Origin: Apostichopus japonicus
Lineage: Eukaryota > Echinodermata > Holothuroidea > Aspidochirotida > Stichopodidae
DNA length: 64,000 nucleotides
Direction of reading: 5' to 3'
Assembly: GCF_037975245.1 (NCBI RefSeq)
Contig: NC_092579.1
Span: 21,334,666-21,398,665 of the forward strand
Below the pieces are notes generated by a model, which worked only from the letters and a program-made list of their open reading frames with translations, ran no database searches and was not told the origin of the DNA. Position numbers and translations under genes: made by a program. Positions within the stretch are counted from its first letter, which is position 1. Each line of letters begins with the position of its first letter. Shown piece after piece: positions 35,301-47,070 of the stretch.

Positions 35301-36455
35301 GCTTATCTTTGTTTGAAGAAACCATCATTAATAATAGGGTGGGAGGGGGTATGGGGGGGGGGGGGGTCAAAATGATGTAACATTTCTTGGTCATGTTTTG
35401 TGGTTATTGCCCGTTCTCTGTGCGCATGACGCTCCACACAAGGTCAGCGAGCAAACCTCCGTGCTCATGAGTAAATGACTCATCAGTCGAAGCAAACAAC
35501 CAAAGGTACTGCGCCTTTAGAATTTTTCCTTCCTGCTAGCAATGGCAGTTATTAGCTCGTCTCGTTAAGAAACAAAGCACAAAGGCGACTTGTAGATACA
35601 ACGCGATGAAGGATGACAAACAAATTTATTTGTTTTACCCTATTTGGGGGCGTATTTAGCTTAAAATATGCAATCTAAATTGGATGTAAACAGCTAATGG
35701 TCTGCCGGAAAACTTGAGAGGTGATTTTGCTTTTCTGAACAGAAATTTGGTCGTCGGGGACTTGACCGTTAAAAATTTGATTAATCAGTGCAACCTCTTG
35801 TATATAGAGAGTTACAACTCTCAAGACATACATAACAATGTTTGTATAAAGGTTTTGGAAACATAGGACAGTCATATCCTCTGCTGCTAAAGTGTGTTGA
35901 CTTTGTCAAAGAAATGCGTGACGTAAGTTTCCAATATAATGCTCTTAGGACATATGCTAAATTTTTCCGATATTACTACAGAATAAGGATGATTAAGTTC
36001 TACTATCATTTCTACTACCCTTCCTGAAACCAGATTTGTATAGGTGTTTTCAAAATTCAACGTTTTTGTAAAAGAAAGACAGAGAGAGCCTCTCCCTATA
36101 TACTCATAGGCACATTTTAGCCACGACCATAGGATGTTAAATTGACATTTTACAATTGATACCATCCCTCCTCCCATCCATCCCCCCATCCCTCTCCCAC
36201 CCACCCACCCCAACTCCATCTCCCTGTCTTCTCCTTTGTCTGAAAGTTCTAGTCTATAGTGTGAACTTTACTCTTGTAGTTACTGTAGGTAAAAGAGTTT
36301 GATAGAGTGATCCACCCCCCTTCCCTCCCCCTCCCTCCCTCCCTCTTTATTGTCAAAGCTCAAAAAGGGTAGGAATAACTATGAAACTGACACTTTCTAT
36401 ACAAACAACACTGTTTTGTCCAAAGCTAGAAAGAAACAAGATAAAATCACATAAT
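32354..36455. other. Intergenic region, gene not recognised
   Basis: Several open frames of 60-130 codons exist (for example on the minus strand at 33252-33635), but none shows recognisable domains. Tracts of C or G occur near 33833, 34113, 34459, 35029 and 35340. Part may be 3' UTR of DCUN1D3, transcribed leftward, but I cannot define it. Confidence 0.35.
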
Positions 36456-36468
36456 ATATATAAATATT

Positions 36469-36547
<79 letters not shown>

Positions 36548-36602
36548 CAAAAAATCATATATAAATATTTATATATATATATATTTATATATATATATAT
36601 AT
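36456..36602. repeat. (TA)n microsatellite, two blocks
   Basis: Two TA blocks (about 36456-36545 and 36559-36602) separated by a short ACAAAAAATCATAT spacer. Several TATAAATATTTATATA words occur at the block edges. Confidence 0.96.
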
Positions 36603-37489
36603 CCACTAGTCTCAACTAGTCTCATTTTCTTTTTTTAAAGAATTTAGAGAGACGATATGAATCTGTTTTCTTGTAATTGCTTAGGCCGATCCAGGAGAAA
36701 CAAAAAATCATTATTTCAAACCAAAGTGTAGTCCATTAATAAACCTTTGTCCAGAGAAGTTGGCCAATTCATTCTAATGATGACATTTCCATTTCAACCC
36801 CCCATTTTTCTTTATAAGTTAACATGTTGACCGTACAGTGCAGCAAATTTCTCAAAGTTCTCTGCTTTACAATTCCGGGGAAATTTTAGAAGAAAAAAAC
36901 TTTTTAAGATTACAAACTGTTGTTGATATAATTTTTATAAATAAGAATCAAGGTTTACTGGGCTTACCTTTATTTTATGATACACGTAACTGGTTAAATA
37001 TTTGTTCAGATGGTTACTACCCATTCCAAGGATATTCACAAAATGTCCAAAAAAGCTCATACATGTGTCAGTGAAACAGAACAAGGAACAAAATAGTTGT
37101 GTAACACTTATTCAACGATTGTTCATTTCCTTTGTTGATGGCTTCTGGTGCGTTAACACAAACTGTACTTAAAAAAAAAAAAAAGGCCGGTTTTAAATTG
37201 AGAGTAACTTTTTTACGTACAGTAGGTAAATCTTCGTCATGGAGGTATTTCCTACTCACTTAAGATACAGGAAAGAAGACACGGAAACAATTCACAGAAT
37301 TGCACAGGGTTTTCTTTTTTGGGTTTTCAAATGGTACAACCTGCCTGCAAGCCAGTCTCCCCGAAACAGCCAAGGACGAAAGAGATCATAATAATCGCAC
37401 ATATTCCGAAAAAAAGAAACAAAATAAAAACTTGGTGATTCAAAAAATGAGGAGAAATGAGAAAACCTTTGGAGCATGGCTTTGTTCTA
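36603..37489. other. Region 3' of DCUN1D3, probable 3' UTR
   Basis: Directly downstream of the DCUN1D3 stop on the minus strand. No coding character seen. Part of it is presumably the 3' untranslated region. Confidence 0.4.
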
Positions 37490-38371
37490 TTACACCATGG
37501 CTTCTCGTCCAGTGGTGCCTTCATTGCTATCTGTTGCTTTCATCTTCTCAGATTCTACAAAGTCATCGAATAGACTCGGCCACGCTTCGTTGTCATCGTA
37601 CACGCTCAGGTTGTCTCCGATTGTTTCTACAAAGTTCAAGAACATCTGCCACGTATCCCTGGATATACCCCTTATTTCAGATGCTAACAGAAACGAACAC
37701 CACCGGTCCAGGATGGGGGGCTGCCGTTGACTAAAGACTAATTTCCATAGAGGCATAGCTATTTCAATTGGCAATGTTCTCTGTCCGCTGTCTTGGTCCA
37801 ATCCGAAACCGAATGTAAACCGGTACAAATCTTTAAATGCACTTCTCTGGAGGACCTCTGACTGAAGGTCAATGAACTTGGATTTAATGCCCTGAATCGA
37901 GTCCGCGTGCATCGCTCGGCAACCCCGTACGAAACCCTCCCGGGAAAAGTGACACATGGTCGGCGCGTCAAACTTCCAGGCCAACACTAGGACGATGAAC
38001 TCCTCGGGGTTCACCCCCAAGTCCGAGCAGAATCTCTCCGTCCCTTCGGCCAGTATGGCGTCCGCCGAGGGATCCTTGTACCTCTCAAAGAGTTTCTGAG
38101 CCTTGCTGTCCGAAAAGCTGGCTTTAGGCATCTTGGCTAAATCGGGGCTGGGGTTAAGGGTCGGATTTAATTTAGCATGGGACTGGAGTGTGTCCCTCTG
38201 GGAAATGTCCGGTTTTGGAAGACCAACTCCCTTCGGAAAGGGCTGTGATACCGCGGTGGTTTTCTCGGTGGTCGTCAGGGTGGCCTTTGGATGCTTAGAG
38301 GAATCGCTTGACTTGCCATTGTGATCTAAACCAGAACTAGAACTGCTGCAGCTGGAGAAACACTTGCCCAT
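37490..38371 (-). CDS. DCUN1D3, DCN1-like protein 3 (neddylation co-E3)
   Basis: A single exon of 293 codons. The start is chosen at ATG 38371 because it gives MGKCFSSCSS, the N-myristoylation and palmitoylation-like N-terminus of DCUN1D3 (MGQC in human); the upstream in-frame codon is only TTG. A Ser/Lys/Pro-rich linker covers residues 11-85. The PONY domain follows, about 88-275: LFERYKD, DAILAEGTERFCSDLGV, AWKFDAPTMCHFSREGFV, DLYRFTFGFGLD, ISRDTWQMFLNF and EAWPSLFDDFVE. The cullin-binding DAD patch appears intact as D239, A263 and D269. Human DCUN1D3 has 304 residues. The family promotes NEDD8 transfer to cullins, and the myristoylated member acts at the plasma membrane. The stop is TAA. 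Confidence 0.96.
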   Translation of the reverse strand: MGKCFSSCSSSSSGLDHNGKSSDSSKHPKATLTTTEKTTAVSQPFPKGVGLPKPDISQRDTLQSHAKLNPTLNPSPDLAKMPKASFSDSKAQKLFERYKDPSADAILAEGTERFCSDLGVNPEEFIVLVLAWKFDAPTMCHFSREGFVRGCRAMHADSIQGIKSKFIDLQSEVLQRSAFKDLYRFTFGFGLDQDSGQRTLPIEIAMPLWKLVFSQRQPPILDRWCSFLLASEIRGISRDTWQMFLNFVETIGDNLSVYDDNEAWPSLFDDFVESEKMKATDSNEGTTGREAMV

Positions 38372-38474
38372 GGAAACAACCAATCGTAACCCGGCCCCTT
38401 AAAAAATGAACCCTCCTGATGACGCTACGTCGTCCTCGCCGACAGGTCACTTACTGGTCATCGTGTGTCACGAC
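38372..38474 (-). promoter_or_regulatory. Probable DCUN1D3 5' UTR exon start
   Basis: On the minus strand, a pyrimidine run (TTTTTTCCCCCCCCC) followed by ATTAG ends at 38475, a good splice acceptor. This fits a noncoding first exon further upstream, as in vertebrate DCUN1D3. The leader holds a tiny upstream ORF (ATG ACC AGT AAG TGA, 38461-38447). Inference from sequence only. Confidence 0.35.
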
Positions 38475-38550
38475 CTAATGGGGGGGGGAAAAAAGCAACA
38501 AATATTTTAGAATATTAAGGTATGAATTTGTTTCACTCTTTTGCACTAAT

Positions 38551-38640
38551 AAAATTGCAATTAAATATCCCTCCAAAATTGAAATTGCAATTAAAAATCC
38601 CTCCAAAATTGAAATTGCAATTAAAAATCCCTCCAAAATT
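38551..38640. repeat. 30-bp tandem repeat, three copies
   Basis: Three nearly identical copies of an AAATTGCAATTAAAAATCCC-containing 30-bp unit that ends CTCCAAAATT. Confidence 0.95.
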
Positions 38641-39234
38641 AAAATCCCTGCGAAACTGTTTTGGTAAAGTCGTTCGATGATACCTCACCGATATAATTAT
38701 TTAAATGTCCTCTCATGCAGATGAATGATTTCAAAGGTTTCTATCTGTTCCATGGACATTGGACAGTATGACATAGCAGGGGACGGTGCAATGGCCTCAT
38801 GATCCACATAAAGTAAATATTCAAGATTTTAATCGTCCACAATTGAACCAGCTGTAAGGCTTGGACTTAAACCATTGCTCTTCAATTCACAAGCAACAGT
38901 CTGTACAATATATATCATTTATATATCTCATACTTATTAACAGCTTTTAAATTGCAAAGTAAAGACCTCTGCTTTCCTGCTCTAACGTGACAGCTATTTC
39001 CTATGATTTTTCAATCAAGTCAAAAACCAATTTCCTTTCTTATATCCAAAGCCTCTTGAGACAAAGCCCTTACATATATATATAAAAAAAATAAAAATAA
39101 AAATAAAAAAACATTCTCAACTCTTGAAAGTAGAAATTACACAAACGGAAAAAGGTTAGAATGCAACTTGTTCATATCGAAAGCTTTCCACCAAGGGTCT
39201 TGTTATATTGAGACTTAATTCACAGCAAACTGTT

Positions 39235-39237
<3 letters not shown>
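38641..39237. other. Intergenic region
   Basis: Nothing recognised except an A-rich AAATAAAAATAAA stretch near 39085. Confidence 0.5.

Positions 39238-39315
<78 letters not shown>
39238..39315. repeat. (TA)n microsatellite
   Basis: About 78 bp of uninterrupted TA. Confidence 0.98.
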
Positions 39316-39317
<2 letters not shown>

Positions 39318-41974
39318 AATTAAAAATTCATATGAACACCAGTATCTGGTTTCCATCACCGAACAGAAACACAGGCACTACTTGAATTAAGCAGATTGTT
39401 TTTTCAATGCTGTTCAATGCTAAAATTGCATTTACAGCATAGGTAATTGACTAGATATATTTCAAAAATTGCATTTCAAATCAATCATAAATCAAGACAT
39501 AAGAAAGTTTGAAATTTTACAAAATTACTTTAGTATTATTATTTAACATTTAGTATTTAATACTGATTAATATACATGAAATGTACAGTTCATGTTTTTG
39601 AAATTATTGATCATTTAGACTTAGTCAAGTCTTCAGTCTTGTTTGTGAATGAACTTTACTATGATGAGATTTACCAAATTGAGTATATACTTCAGACATT
39701 TCTTAAGTAGTTGTTTTGGAAAGTTGTTCATCACCGGTCAGTTCACAGTTCATCTCTATCACACGGACCAACCTTGACCTACTGTAAAGAGGGGGGGGTG
39801 TGTAAGAACATCCAATGAGCTACCATATTTTGAGTAATACTCAAAAAAGGTTTGGAAAAATTGTTGATCAAACTCAAACAGCTACCTAGATTTTGTTTTG
39901 AATTCCCCTTCCAATACAGCTTACTAACATATTTTTTCTTCTTTTCTCAAGTTTTTTTCCATTTCAACTTCTTGTTTTACATGGTTCCCACACTTCTAAA
40001 CGAATGAAATTCCTGACATTTTCAAGAACAAAACACATCTTACAAATTTAGACTACAATGCCTAAACACTTCTGATGACCTACTTGTAGGCTAACACTTG
40101 TAACTCTTGCAAAGTATGTGCTTACTACTTTTGTTAATGCTAGGTGAAGGGGGGGTGGCTGGGGGGGACATTCAAAGAGCCACCAAGCTCAAACATGACT
40201 TGTTGTAGCCATAATTTTTTTCACTACAGTTTGATCTATGCCAGCACCTTTACAGTATCTCAAGATGAAACTTTCAAAAGACAATTTTCCCTTACTTTTC
40301 CAGACTAGATTTCAAAATTTCAAGCACTATCACAACCTAGAAAGGAGGTTTTAACAATGTTCCCCTACATGTACATTTCCAGCATGCAGGGAACCATATG
40401 TTTAGATATGAAAATCATAACCATACACGACATACTGCAACACAATAACAGCATGTCAGCAGTTTTTAAGGAAACAGGAAAAAGAAAACCACACAAGATC
40501 AACTGTTGTGAGTCATTGCAAGAATGCTCAACATTTAAAGGAGGTGAACAAAAATTGTCTAAACTACAGAAAGGATCAGAAACTCCTATGAAACTAACGC
40601 TATAACTCCTATCAAACTAACACTAAACCTTGTACGAGCCACCTATGAACAAGAGAAATGCCAACAGAAACACTGAAATTGAAGTCCTTAGTACAATTCG
40701 GCCTAAATCCTAATGTCGAAGTTTAGAGAAAGGTGTTAGAATTGGAAACCAATCGCTTTTATATCCTGAACAAATTTAGAACAATTTACAGTGGGTGAAA
40801 TTTGCATTGGATATTTGAGAAGCACTCTACAGTGAAGCTACAATGTGTTAGAATATTAGTCCCTTTTTTCAAATAATTATCGTCTTAACCAATTTGTTTT
40901 TTTGGCTTTAGGTGACAGAAAAGCTCTAGTGAGGCACTTTGTGGGCCTCCCGGATCTATTAGTGTATATTACTGTATGACTCATCAATGAGTTGGCATGC
41001 AAAGTGAATTGCAGTGTGTATAGACTCCAGAAAACTAATTGCTGATATTAATGTTGGCTCAATCCAGGTGACAGGAAGGAAACGGACATCTTATAATGGG
41101 GGGAGGGGGGGGGGAGGAGGGATACAATGTACAGTAGTAATCCCAATTGGAAAAGTAAATACATACAGTATTTACTTTATAATTATTATAAATATAGAAA
41201 CAATGTAAAACTGACTGGGATATTATAATTAACAAGAAAAGAGCAAATATTGTTTTGGCTAGAACAAGATTGGAAGCAGCAAAACCCTTTCATCAGTGAA
41301 CAATTATTTACTGCAATATATTTAATGTTCAAATATTCATATAGTCAAAAATGATAAAGAGGAAGCAGTCAACAGCACCTCCCATTGTATCATATTTCTA
41401 CTACCCTCCAGTTACAATACACACCCTACAAATACATCACTATAGTTTATAAATCACTTTTTTATTATTTCGTAGAGACCATAAAGGGGAAGAGAGAAAA
41501 CCTTCAAGACAACTCTCTCTTCAGTTTTGCATTGAATTTGCATCAATCTTTTGGTACACAATCCTTGACCCTGGAAGTGAAAAGACAAGGAACCTGAAAA
41601 CACTGATAGATTAAGTTTAACTTGAGGCATAGAATTTTTAACCTGGAGGAGTTTCAAATGGGAGCACAGTGATAAACATTACCAGTATATAGGCATTGGT
41701 ACAGTGTAGACAGGGAAAGAAGGGTCCAAGGAGGTATTTTAAAGTGAGCAATGCAGTAAATTCAGTTTGCCTCTGAAGGAGGTCCTGCTAGGATCAAAGT
41801 GTCAGGCCCTCTTACTTTTTTTTATTATGTGAGGAGCATCCAAGTGTGTGAATAATGAATGTATTACAATGTATGGTTTGCCAAGAACCCTGTAAATTGA
41901 CAACCAAAGAAATAGTGCAGTTGTACAGAGAAAACTTGAATTAAGTGACCAGTGACAGTTGAGAGAGAAGAGCA
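39316..41974. other. Intergenic region
   Basis: No gene, RNA or transposon end recognised. G tracts occur near 39791, 40149 and 41098. Confidence 0.5.
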
Positions 41975-43215
41975 ACTGTATGCACACCACTGTATGTACA
42001 CCACTGCATGCACACCACTGCATGCACACCACTGTATGCACACCACTGTATGCACACCACTGTATGCATAACACTGTGTGCTTACACCAGTGTGCACACT
42101 ACTGTATGCACACTGCTGTAAGCACACCACTGTATGGACACCAAGTGTGTATGCATACAACTGTATGCATACTACTGAATGCACACCACTTGATGCACAC
42201 CACTGTATACACATCACTGTGTGCACACCACTATGTGCACACCACTGTATGCACACCACTGGATGCACACCACCACACCACTGGATGCACACCACTGTAT
42301 GCATATCGCTGTATGGATACCGCTGTATGCACACCACTGAATGCACACCGCTTTATGCACACCCCTTTATGCATACCACTTTATGCATACAACTGTATGC
42401 ACACCACTGTATGCACACCACTGTATGCACACCACTGTATGCACACCACTGTATGCATATCACTGTATGCATATCACTTTATGCATACCACTGTATGAAC
42501 ACCACTGTATGCATATCACTGTATGCATATCACTTTATGCATACCACTGTATGCATACCACTGTATGCACACCACTGTATGCACACCACTGTATGCATAT
42601 CACTGTATGCATATCACTTTATGCATACCACTGTATGAACACCACTGTATGCATATCACTGTATGCATATCACTGTATGCACACCACTGTATGCACACCA
42701 CTGTATGCATATCACTGTATGCATATCACTGTATGCACACCACTGTATGCACACCACTGTATGCATATCATTGTATACATATCACTGTATGCACACCACT
42801 GTATGCACACCACTGTATGCATATCACTGTATGCATATCACTTTATGCATACCACTGTATGCATACCACTGTATGCATACCACTGTATGCACACCACTTT
42901 ATGCATACCACTGTATGCACACCACTGTATGCATATCACTGTATGCATACCGCTTTATGCACACCCCTTTATGCATACCACTGTATGCACACCACTGTAT
43001 GCACACCACTGTATGCACACCACTGTATGCACACCACTGTATGCACACCACTGCATGCACACCACTGTATGCACACCACTGCATGCACACCACTGTTTAC
43101 ATACCACTTTGTATACAACTATATACAGTACATACTACTCAACTGTTAAACAAAACACTGTATGCATACCACTGTAGACATACTTACTGTAAACATACTG
43201 AGCTGTATACATACT
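41975..43215. repeat. 14-bp minisatellite (CTGTATGCACACCA)n
   Basis: About 1.24 kb, roughly 85-90 units of CTGTATGCACACCA. Variants such as CTGTATGCATATCA and CTTTATGCATACCA are themselves grouped into larger repeated blocks between 42440 and 42860. Since 14 is not a multiple of 3 and three units make 42 nt, every plus frame reads the same 14-residue peptide (MHTTVCTPLYAHHC) in different phase. This explains overlapping long ORFs in all three plus frames and on the minus strand. I regard none as a gene. Confidence 0.97.
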
Positions 43216-43636
43216 ACTGTAGCTGTGGACTCCAAAAGTAGCTGACAGATCAAATCAAATCAAATCGCACTTTTCTTGTTAAGCCTGACATTAATGGCAT
43301 GAATCCATAAAAAATTGAAAGTGAAAATAATTTTCCTCAACTCGTTCAAAATGGATGTAATTAGAAATGTCTGTTACAGTGATCATTGTCAGAATAAACC
43401 AATAAACTGATGATTGGATGTTTCGTAATTGTATCAGGGAGGTACATCTGGTACAATATCAGTGGTGAGGGGGCTAAAGTAAAACAAGGAGGGAGAAGGC
43501 AAATTAATGTAATTTGCCTTCCAAAATGCAGATTCCTTCACCTCCCACCCCATGAACAACTAATCAAACTTGGTACAAACTGATTATAAAAATAACTTCC
43601 TATGTCAGTAGATTATTTCAACAAGGGCCCAACAGG
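43216..43636. other. Intergenic region
   Basis: Nothing recognised apart from a short CAAATCAAATCAAATC repeat near 43250. Confidence 0.5.
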
Positions 43637-44004
43637 CAGTGGCGGAGCTAGGGGTATTGGTCAGGAGAGGCGAGAATGGTCTGTAGGGACACTATCTAAG
43701 TGGAGGGCCACCACAGGTTGGCGCGGAGCGTACAGAAATTTTTTGAGTAAAGATACTCCCTAGATCGCCGGATATGACCCTTTCCGGGCCTTGCTAATTT
43801 GCAGATAAACGAAGAATAAATAGGTTTCATCGCCAAATTACAGCAACAAAATGTAATCAATAGGGAGCGCAATAAAGAAGTCAATAACCGCGAATAAGTA
43901 AAAAGTGGTAAAAAGCTGAAAAGGGCGCCAGCAGTCCATTTGAGTCTGTCAGGGGGGGCATCCGCCCCCCCCCCCCCCCTGACTGTATGGACGCTCCGCC
44001 ACTG
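43637..44004. mobile_element. hAT-like MITE, second CAGTGGCGGAGC copy, 8-bp TSD
   Basis: It starts CAGTGGCGGAGCTAGGGG and ends GGACGCTCCGCCACTG. A perfect 8-bp duplication CCAACAGG flanks it (43629-43636 and 44005-44012). It is same-orientation homologous with 6085-6463 over most of its length. A G tract and a C tract near the right end can pair. Confidence 0.93.
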
Positions 44005-45224
44005 CCAACAGGCACTATGGCTCCTTGCTTAGTGGAATATTATTCAGGGTTGTATGTCATCATTTATCATAACAGTTATGCCCACATGTACCAGGTATTA
44101 ACCAACAACTGCATTCCAAGTTTGGATATAATCTCATTTAAGGTTGTGGAGTTATTGTAATTTTAAAAAAATTGGACCCTCCCAAAGAAATTGGGCTTGA
44201 TAAAAATTTTGCACATTAATGGTCCCAAAATAATTTGGCAAGGACAAAGTGGCTCAAATATTAATTTCAAAAATGATAACTTGGTCAGTTGTAAATAATG
44301 AGGTACTTTGCAAAAGAATAACTACATACCATACAGTAGAAAATAAAATATTATATTCCTTATGTTTTCTTTAATGCTTATATCATGTTATGTTAAGGTT
44401 TTATAAAAAAAAATATACTCATAAATTTCTTAAAGTTTGCTTTGACAGAACACATTTGATACTTCCTTTACTTCTTTTTCTTCCTTTGTTTATATAATGT
44501 CGTTCAACTTGTTCATGTTTATCTAATGTTTATATACTGTTATCCTATGTTTTTATCAAATTCCTCTGTTTGTTTGTTTTAACTTTTACTTTGACAGAAC
44601 ACATTTAATACTTCCTTTCATAGTTTTTCATTCTTTTGTTCTGTCAATTTTGAAATGAAAAATATTTAAATAGTTGTTGACATTGTTTTCCTTTTCTTTA
44701 ATGGTTTTTTTTCCAGAAAAAGTTATTCAAACTTGACTTGAACGCCCCATAAAATTTGCAATTTAAAAGACATTAGGCCATGATAAACGCAGCTAAATGG
44801 TAAATACTGAACTTCAGACATAGACCACAGTGCAAAGCAATGAACCAATGACCTTGCTAGGTGAGCGTATAAATTGTCAACAGAATATAGTCAATGGAAA
44901 ATTACTCACAGGAGATATAACACTACTTCAGTCAAATTTATGCATATTTAACCAAAACATAAAATACAAACTGTTTCCAGAGTACAGCATACAAACCAAA
45001 TAGAAAAAGTTAATATATTCAGTACAAGAAAGTTAGAAGTCAAAATTACAACATTAATCCCCTGCTCACTTGTCCACGTAACTTGTCACACCCACACACA
45101 CAATTGGGCACAGTCACTGGGACCGGGCATTACAGTGCACCACATCAACGGGTCTCCTCGGGGGGGGGGGGCTTCCTGTAGAGTGCAGCCACAAACCAGC
45201 ACACAGTACACTTGTAACTATACT
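44005..45224. other. Intergenic region with one duplication
   Basis: A word of about 30 bp, TTTGACAGAACACATTT followed by ATACTTCCTTT, occurs at 44441 and 44590, a spaced duplication of about 149 bp. Otherwise nothing recognised. A G run lies at 45159-45169. Confidence 0.55.
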
Positions 45225-45702
45225 GACCCGCCCGACACGATACTAACCGGTTCCTAATTTATTACCTGAATCCTACGCAAAGTGTGATTTAAAAAAAAAA
45301 TTAGCAAATGGACGGTTAGGCAGATTTCCCATTGATTTATTGTGGTGTTAGGCTACCATGTGGTTGAAGATAACAGCAATAACGAAGGTACCAGCCCGAC
45401 GCGATACTACCCGGTTCCTTACTTATTACCCGAATCCTACGCAAAGTGTGAATATTTTTTTTTTTTGCAAACCGATGGTTAGGCAGATTTCCCATTGACT
45501 TAGTGTGGTGTTAGTCTACCATGTGGTCGAAGATAACAGCAATAACGAAAGTATTCCATGGATATCTTATAACTGCGTCATAATTTCAGCTAATAAACAG
45601 ATGGCTAGGCTAGATTACCCCATTGAATTAGTGTGGTGGTTGGCAACCATGTAGTCGAACGGGTACCCGGTTCCCGATTTTTGGACCCGTGTAAACACTA
45701 CT
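45225..45702. mobile_element. 5'-incomplete copy of the ACCCGTGTAAACACTA element
   Basis: Same internal units as 20187-21399 (GACACGATACTAACCGG, GCGATACTACCCGG, TTAGTGTGGTG) and the same right end CCCGATTTTTGGACCCGTGTAAACACTA. The left terminal repeat is absent and no target duplication could be matched, so it is truncated or rearranged. Confidence 0.8.
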
Positions 45703-46853
45703 ATCTATACACCCCACCACTACTCAAACCAAATTGCATGGAGCTGTTGTATATGCTAGTGGTTGGTGGTACTCACCATATTCCATGAAATAATTTAGTG
45801 CTCAGATTTTTGGTAGCAGTTTGAATAATGTTCTGAATTTTGTCCCATGTAAAATACTACATGGTTCCTGTAGCTGCTATATATATCTTTGCACACTTAG
45901 CACTCTGTACTGCACAGTACAGTAGTCTACAACTGTGAATACCAAAGGATATTGTGGAGTTGAAACTTGCAAAACTGCTATCAATGTGATATTAGATTTT
46001 ACATAACAATGAGTCATTGTGAACCAACCACATTGTGACATACTGTACTGTACCGTGGGTCAGGAGCATTCAAAGTGTATAATAAATAAACCCCAAAGAT
46101 GTTGCACAATAGCAACATCAGGGGGGGAAGTCAGGGGTGGGGAACAAATGACCCTGGTCTTTCATGCCACCAATGGATTCAATACTGTAAAAGAATGCAA
46201 GCCCTACACTATAGTAATGTTGTACAATGTTTAAGGGCATGTTAAGATACATATATGACCTACTGTATCCAAACTGAAAGTCCCGTTCCTCAATGCTTTA
46301 CAGGTACTGATGACAGATCAAATTTCACCATAAATGCTCAGCTAAGGGGAAATAGATTTTACGGTCGGATTAACATGTTTTCACTCTTTTGGATATTATC
46401 GTATGAATTGTAACAAGTTAAGCCAGAAACAAAACTACTTCTAAGTTCAGCAGCAAAATTTGCCAGACGTTTATGACAAATCGTACTGAGTCAACATACT
46501 GTAGCATACCTTTGTTTTTGCAGCATGACACTGTAACATTTGAAAGGGAAAGACGGGATTTGCAGAATACCCGCTTTTACGTATGTATCTGACATCTGAA
46601 AAATATTTTGTAGTTGAGTGAAGACCTGTTGGGAATTCACTACTGTACATCTCTCATTTGAACTAACTAGCCGTTTCTACGTTATCAATGGAATCATAAA
46701 CCTGAAGACACTTGTGGTTTTATGACACCATCAGTTTGAAGTTCGTTGTTTGACCAAAGTTCGTTGTATGGTTCTCTTCCAGGCATTGGTGTAATAATTT
46801 ACATGTATGGGTGAGACATTGGAATGTATATTAATTAACGGTGAAGAAATCTC
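45703..46853. other. Intergenic region
   Basis: No gene or transposon end recognised. Confidence 0.5.
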
Positions 46854-47070
46854 AAAGCACCGAAACATTTCTGTTAAGGCGAGCATTGTCTGTGGATATG
46901 AACAAACCTTAATGCACCGAACACTTCTGTTAAGGCGAGGGTCGCTGTGGAAATGGACAAATCCCAAAGCACCAAACATTTCTGTTAAGGCAAGTGTTTT
47001 TGTGGAAGTAAACAAACCTTAAAGCACCAAACATTTTCTGTTAAGGCGAGTGTTTTTTTTCTTGGAAATA
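46854..47070. repeat. About 56-bp tandem repeat, four copies
   Basis: AAAGCACC, then AACATTTCTGTTAAGGCGAG, recurs at 46854, 46911, 46966 and 47021, with a variable middle (GTGGAAATGGACAAA-like). Confidence 0.93.

Noticed and set aside
38372-38383. Longer DCUN1D3 start (four codons upstream)
   Set aside because: It would need a TTG start and would bury the MGKC myristoylation signal.
41959-43241. Long overlapping ORFs in all plus frames and the minus strand
   Set aside because: They are one minisatellite read in different phases, with no start context, domain or non-repeat sequence.
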